Positions 61,734 through 64,000 of a DNA stretch of 64,000 nt are shown here, piece by piece. The stretch lies in contig NC_091933.1 in assembly GCF_041260155.1 (NCBI RefSeq), positions 35,751,293 to 35,815,292 on the forward strand, read 5' to 3'. The notes under the pieces are model-generated. The model was given only the letters and a program-made list of their open reading frames with translations. It made no database searches and was not told the origin of the DNA. The position numbers and the translations under genes were made by a program. How positions within the stretch are numbered: the first letter of the stretch is position 1; every line of letters begins with the position of its first letter. This stretch comes from Ptychodera flava. Its lineage: Eukaryota; Hemichordata; Enteropneusta; Ptychoderidae.

Positions 61734-63598
61734 GGGATGGACCATTAGACCTTGGGAGGGGGGTGGTCACAATGAAATTGTGAAAATTTTTTTTTTACTA
61801 TTGTAAATTTCTGAAATTTTTTTTTTCCAATTGAGATTAGCTGTGCAATTTTTTTTTTCAGAGTAAATTTTCAGATTTATAATTTTTTTTTTAGTTCGTC
61901 GCTGTCTGAAGATAAAGCGGGCAAAGATGTGGTGCCAAGCACCACAAGCGGCCACGCAAGCGGTCACGGGGGGGGGGGAATTCGGAGAGGGGTGTCCCCC
62001 TGCTGCTGTTGGAGCTTTCGAAAAATAGAGGTTAAAATGGTGTTATTTGGCACTTGGGGAGTATTTTTGCGGGGGGTGGTCAGGAGGGGGTGTCGCCCTC
62101 CTGCCGTTGGAGCTTTTGAAAAATAGAGATTAAAATGGTGTTATTTGGTGGCACTTGGGGAGTATTTTTGCGGGGGGTGGTCAGGAGGGGGTGTCCCCCT
62201 CTTGCCGTTGGAGCTTTTTGAAAATAGAGATTAAAATGGTGTTATTTGGTGGCACTTGGGGAGTATTTTTGCGGGGGGTGGTCAGGAGCGGGGTGTCCCC
62301 CCTCCTGCTGTTAGAGCTTTTGAAAAATAGAGATGAAAATGGTGTTATTTGGTGGCACTTTGGGAGCATTTTTTTCGGATTACACATCTTCCTCTGAAAC
62401 ATGGTCTTCTTGCTCCTCAATAGCTTCCTATAGTTTTGAAAATTGACTATTTTGGTTTCCTGGCTTCCCTTTCTACTGCGTGGTGAAATGGCTACATTCA
62501 CCCCACCAAACATCATGCATATCTCATGATTTACAATTGATTTTGACAAACTGAGAAGCTAAAATAAGCTAAATAATATAGTTAAATTTGCATATTTGTG
62601 TTTTTAGAGCAATTGTTGCCCTTTTTTGATCAAAACATCTATTTCTCTGTAGCAGCATGTCCAAATTGATTGGATGTGTATAGATGTGTTGTAATTTCAA
62701 TATTTGTCTTTTTAGGGCAATTTATGCCATTCATGGTCAAAAAAATCTGTATTCTCTGAAAGGGCTTGTCCAATTTCTTTGAAATTTGCTCACACAAAAA
62801 CGATTATTCATGCAGATTTATTCAGTATTTGCTATGAGAAACTTTCAAAGTTCAACCCTTTTGTGTGTTTTTGTGTTGGGATTTGTTGGATAGATGGCAT
62901 TCTACGTAGTGTATTGTTGAATGTTAAAACATGTGTTGCTGTTGTTTTTTGAGGCTGTTTTTGAGAAAAAGAATTGAAAATGCCTTTTTAAAAGCAAAAT
63001 AATACATAATGACTTGATATGTTGTTTATCATTATTGACGTGTTTCTACTTGTTCACCCATTCTTGCATTCATCATTGCAATAAAATGCTGTGAAAAAAA
63101 TGAAACTGATGTGGCCTGCATCTGTTTACCTTGATCTTAAAAGGCAAATACAACTTTCTGTCTTGACAACCATACCATAGTTTCAATGTTTTACCTAGTG
63201 TACCTGCTTGGTTTATACGCAGGAAACAACTAGAAAACAGGTTCTATAATTTCATAATTTTCATAATTTCAAGTGATCAGAATACAAAAGTCCTGAAAAG
63301 ATAAGATAATCACAACTTCCAGTATAAGGGATACAGTCACTCTAAATGTATAAATTAAAATTAAAATGTGCCGGGAGGATGTACTAAAAAATACAGAAAG
63401 TTGCTTTCTGTCGGTAAAATCTAAAAAAAATTCAAAATTTTAAAGACTTTTGCAGATTTTTTTTTACGCCTTTGTCTTCTTATTTTTTTTTTATTTTGCA
63501 AACTAGTTTGAAGATTTTTTTTTTCCTAACTTTCTGCTCTGAAAATTTTTTATTTCTGTTTTTGACCACCCCCCTCCCAAGATCTAATGGTCCGTCCC
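61734..63598. mobile_element. Harbinger-like non-autonomous element upstream of sulfotransferase 3
   Basis: Inverted ends GGGATGGACCATTAGACCTT, continuing into GGGAGGGGGGTGGTCA, with the matching complement ending at 63598. TTA is duplicated at 61731-61733 and 63599-63601. Copy B has the single-TTA empty site at 32925-32927. TTA duplication and GGG ends fit PIF/Harbinger. Near both ends are T-rich (A-rich in complement) runs. No transposase; a ~100-bp tandem array lies inside. Confidence 0.9.
61990..62375. repeat. ~100-bp tandem array inside the Harbinger-like element
   Basis: Nearly four units, spaced 98-102 bp, each with TGTCCCCCT, TTGGAGCTTTTGAAAAATAG, TAAAATGGTGTTATTTGG and GCGGGGGGTGGTCAGGAG. 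The last two words resemble the element's own terminus (GGGGGGTGGTCA), suggesting that internal copies of subterminal sequence were amplified. Confidence 0.92.
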
Positions 63599-64000
63599 TT
63601 AGTATAGTACACGGGTCGCTGGATACCGCTATGTACGGTGGGTAAGTATTTGACGATACCAGTGATATCATTTGTACCTACGTATGAAGTTTATTAAATT
63701 GCGGCAAAATGACATTTTGATGTCCTGAACACAGGTAACGGGTGATATTAAACACGTGCGTGCGTTGAACGGAAATCGCTAGGTCGTTCAGCGCTTTAAC
63801 AAAATTCCAAAGTCTACCATCTTCGGTAATTGTTTTCGTTTTCAAAGTTCAAAGTATCGAGAGTGAATGCTCGGTGAACGTTTGACGAATTTGATAAGTA
63901 GGGCAAACGCTAAACGCAAACAATTATGTGATTATGTCGAAAACATTCCCATAAACACTATGACGTATGTGTTAAATTGGTCAAGATAATCGGAAGAGTA

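Larger units (their letters stand above)
56675..64000. repeat. Segmental duplication, copy C (runs off the window)
   Basis: Collinear with 27612-33316. It differs by a Harbinger-like insertion (61734-63598), a MITE (59652-59835) and absence of the copy-B MITE. At the window edge it is still matching copy B. Confidence 0.93.

Noticed and set aside
61990-62375. CRISPR-like repeat array
   Set aside because: Units are contiguous ~100-bp tandem repeats without unique spacers in an animal genome; it is a minisatellite.

Overview
This is eukaryotic DNA from an animal: genes are split by GT-AG introns, the sequence is repeat-rich, and there are no operons or ribosome binding sites. Carbohydrate sulfotransferase paralogues, an aldo-keto reductase, THAP/YqaJ transposons, Penelope-like retroelements carrying hammerhead motifs and an L1/Tx1-like LINE together fit a marine invertebrate such as a cephalochordate, hemichordate or another deuterostome. 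The species is not identified by the sequence itself.

Host genes. (1) An AKR1-type aldo-keto reductase lies on the + strand at 14228-19632 or 19766, with eight confident exons and a doubtful ninth. (2) Three paralogous HNK-1/CHST-type carbohydrate sulfotransferases lie on the - strand at 21245-24257, 29230-32776 and 57924-61584. The second and third are copies from a segmental duplication (27612-33316 versus 56675 to the window end). The third is intact, with three in-phase exons encoding 355 residues. The second has the same exons but a one-base deletion in its catalytic exon.

Mobile DNA makes up most of the rest. At 42796-55432 sits a decayed two-gene DNA transposon of the ISL2EU (IS4EU) type: a + strand SWIM/YqaJ-nuclease gene and a - strand THAP/HTH/DDE transposase gene. 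An internally deleted derivative lies in an intron of sulfotransferase 1 (23329-23862). Terminal-inverted-repeat elements with clear target duplications are a Mutator-like element in a LINE ORF1 (35135-38940, 9 bp), two Harbinger-like elements (18194-19606 and 61734-63598, TTA), three TTAA-flanked Kolobok-like MITEs (39395-40299, 51417-51924, 59652-59835) and a 334-bp MITE (28260-28593, 9 bp). Others lacking a clean duplication are a 1-kb foldback element (4136-5138) and elements at 10927-11624 and 55831-56497. Penelope-like fragments at 24692-25692 and 39290-40345 carry hammerhead ribozyme motifs. A LINE is split over 34160-39001. Microsatellites are long, especially ACAT and TA arrays.

Layout: 1-14227 is gene-poor with repeats; 14228-19766 is the reductase; 19767-26600 is sulfotransferase 1 plus Penelope-like debris; 27612-33316 is duplication copy B; 33317-42795 is a nest of LINE, Mutator-like and Penelope-like/Kolobok-like insertions; 42796-55432 is the ISL2EU element; 56675-64000 is duplication copy C. 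Because B and C descend from one segment, each serves as the empty-site control for insertions in the other, which gives firm ends and relative ages for several elements.
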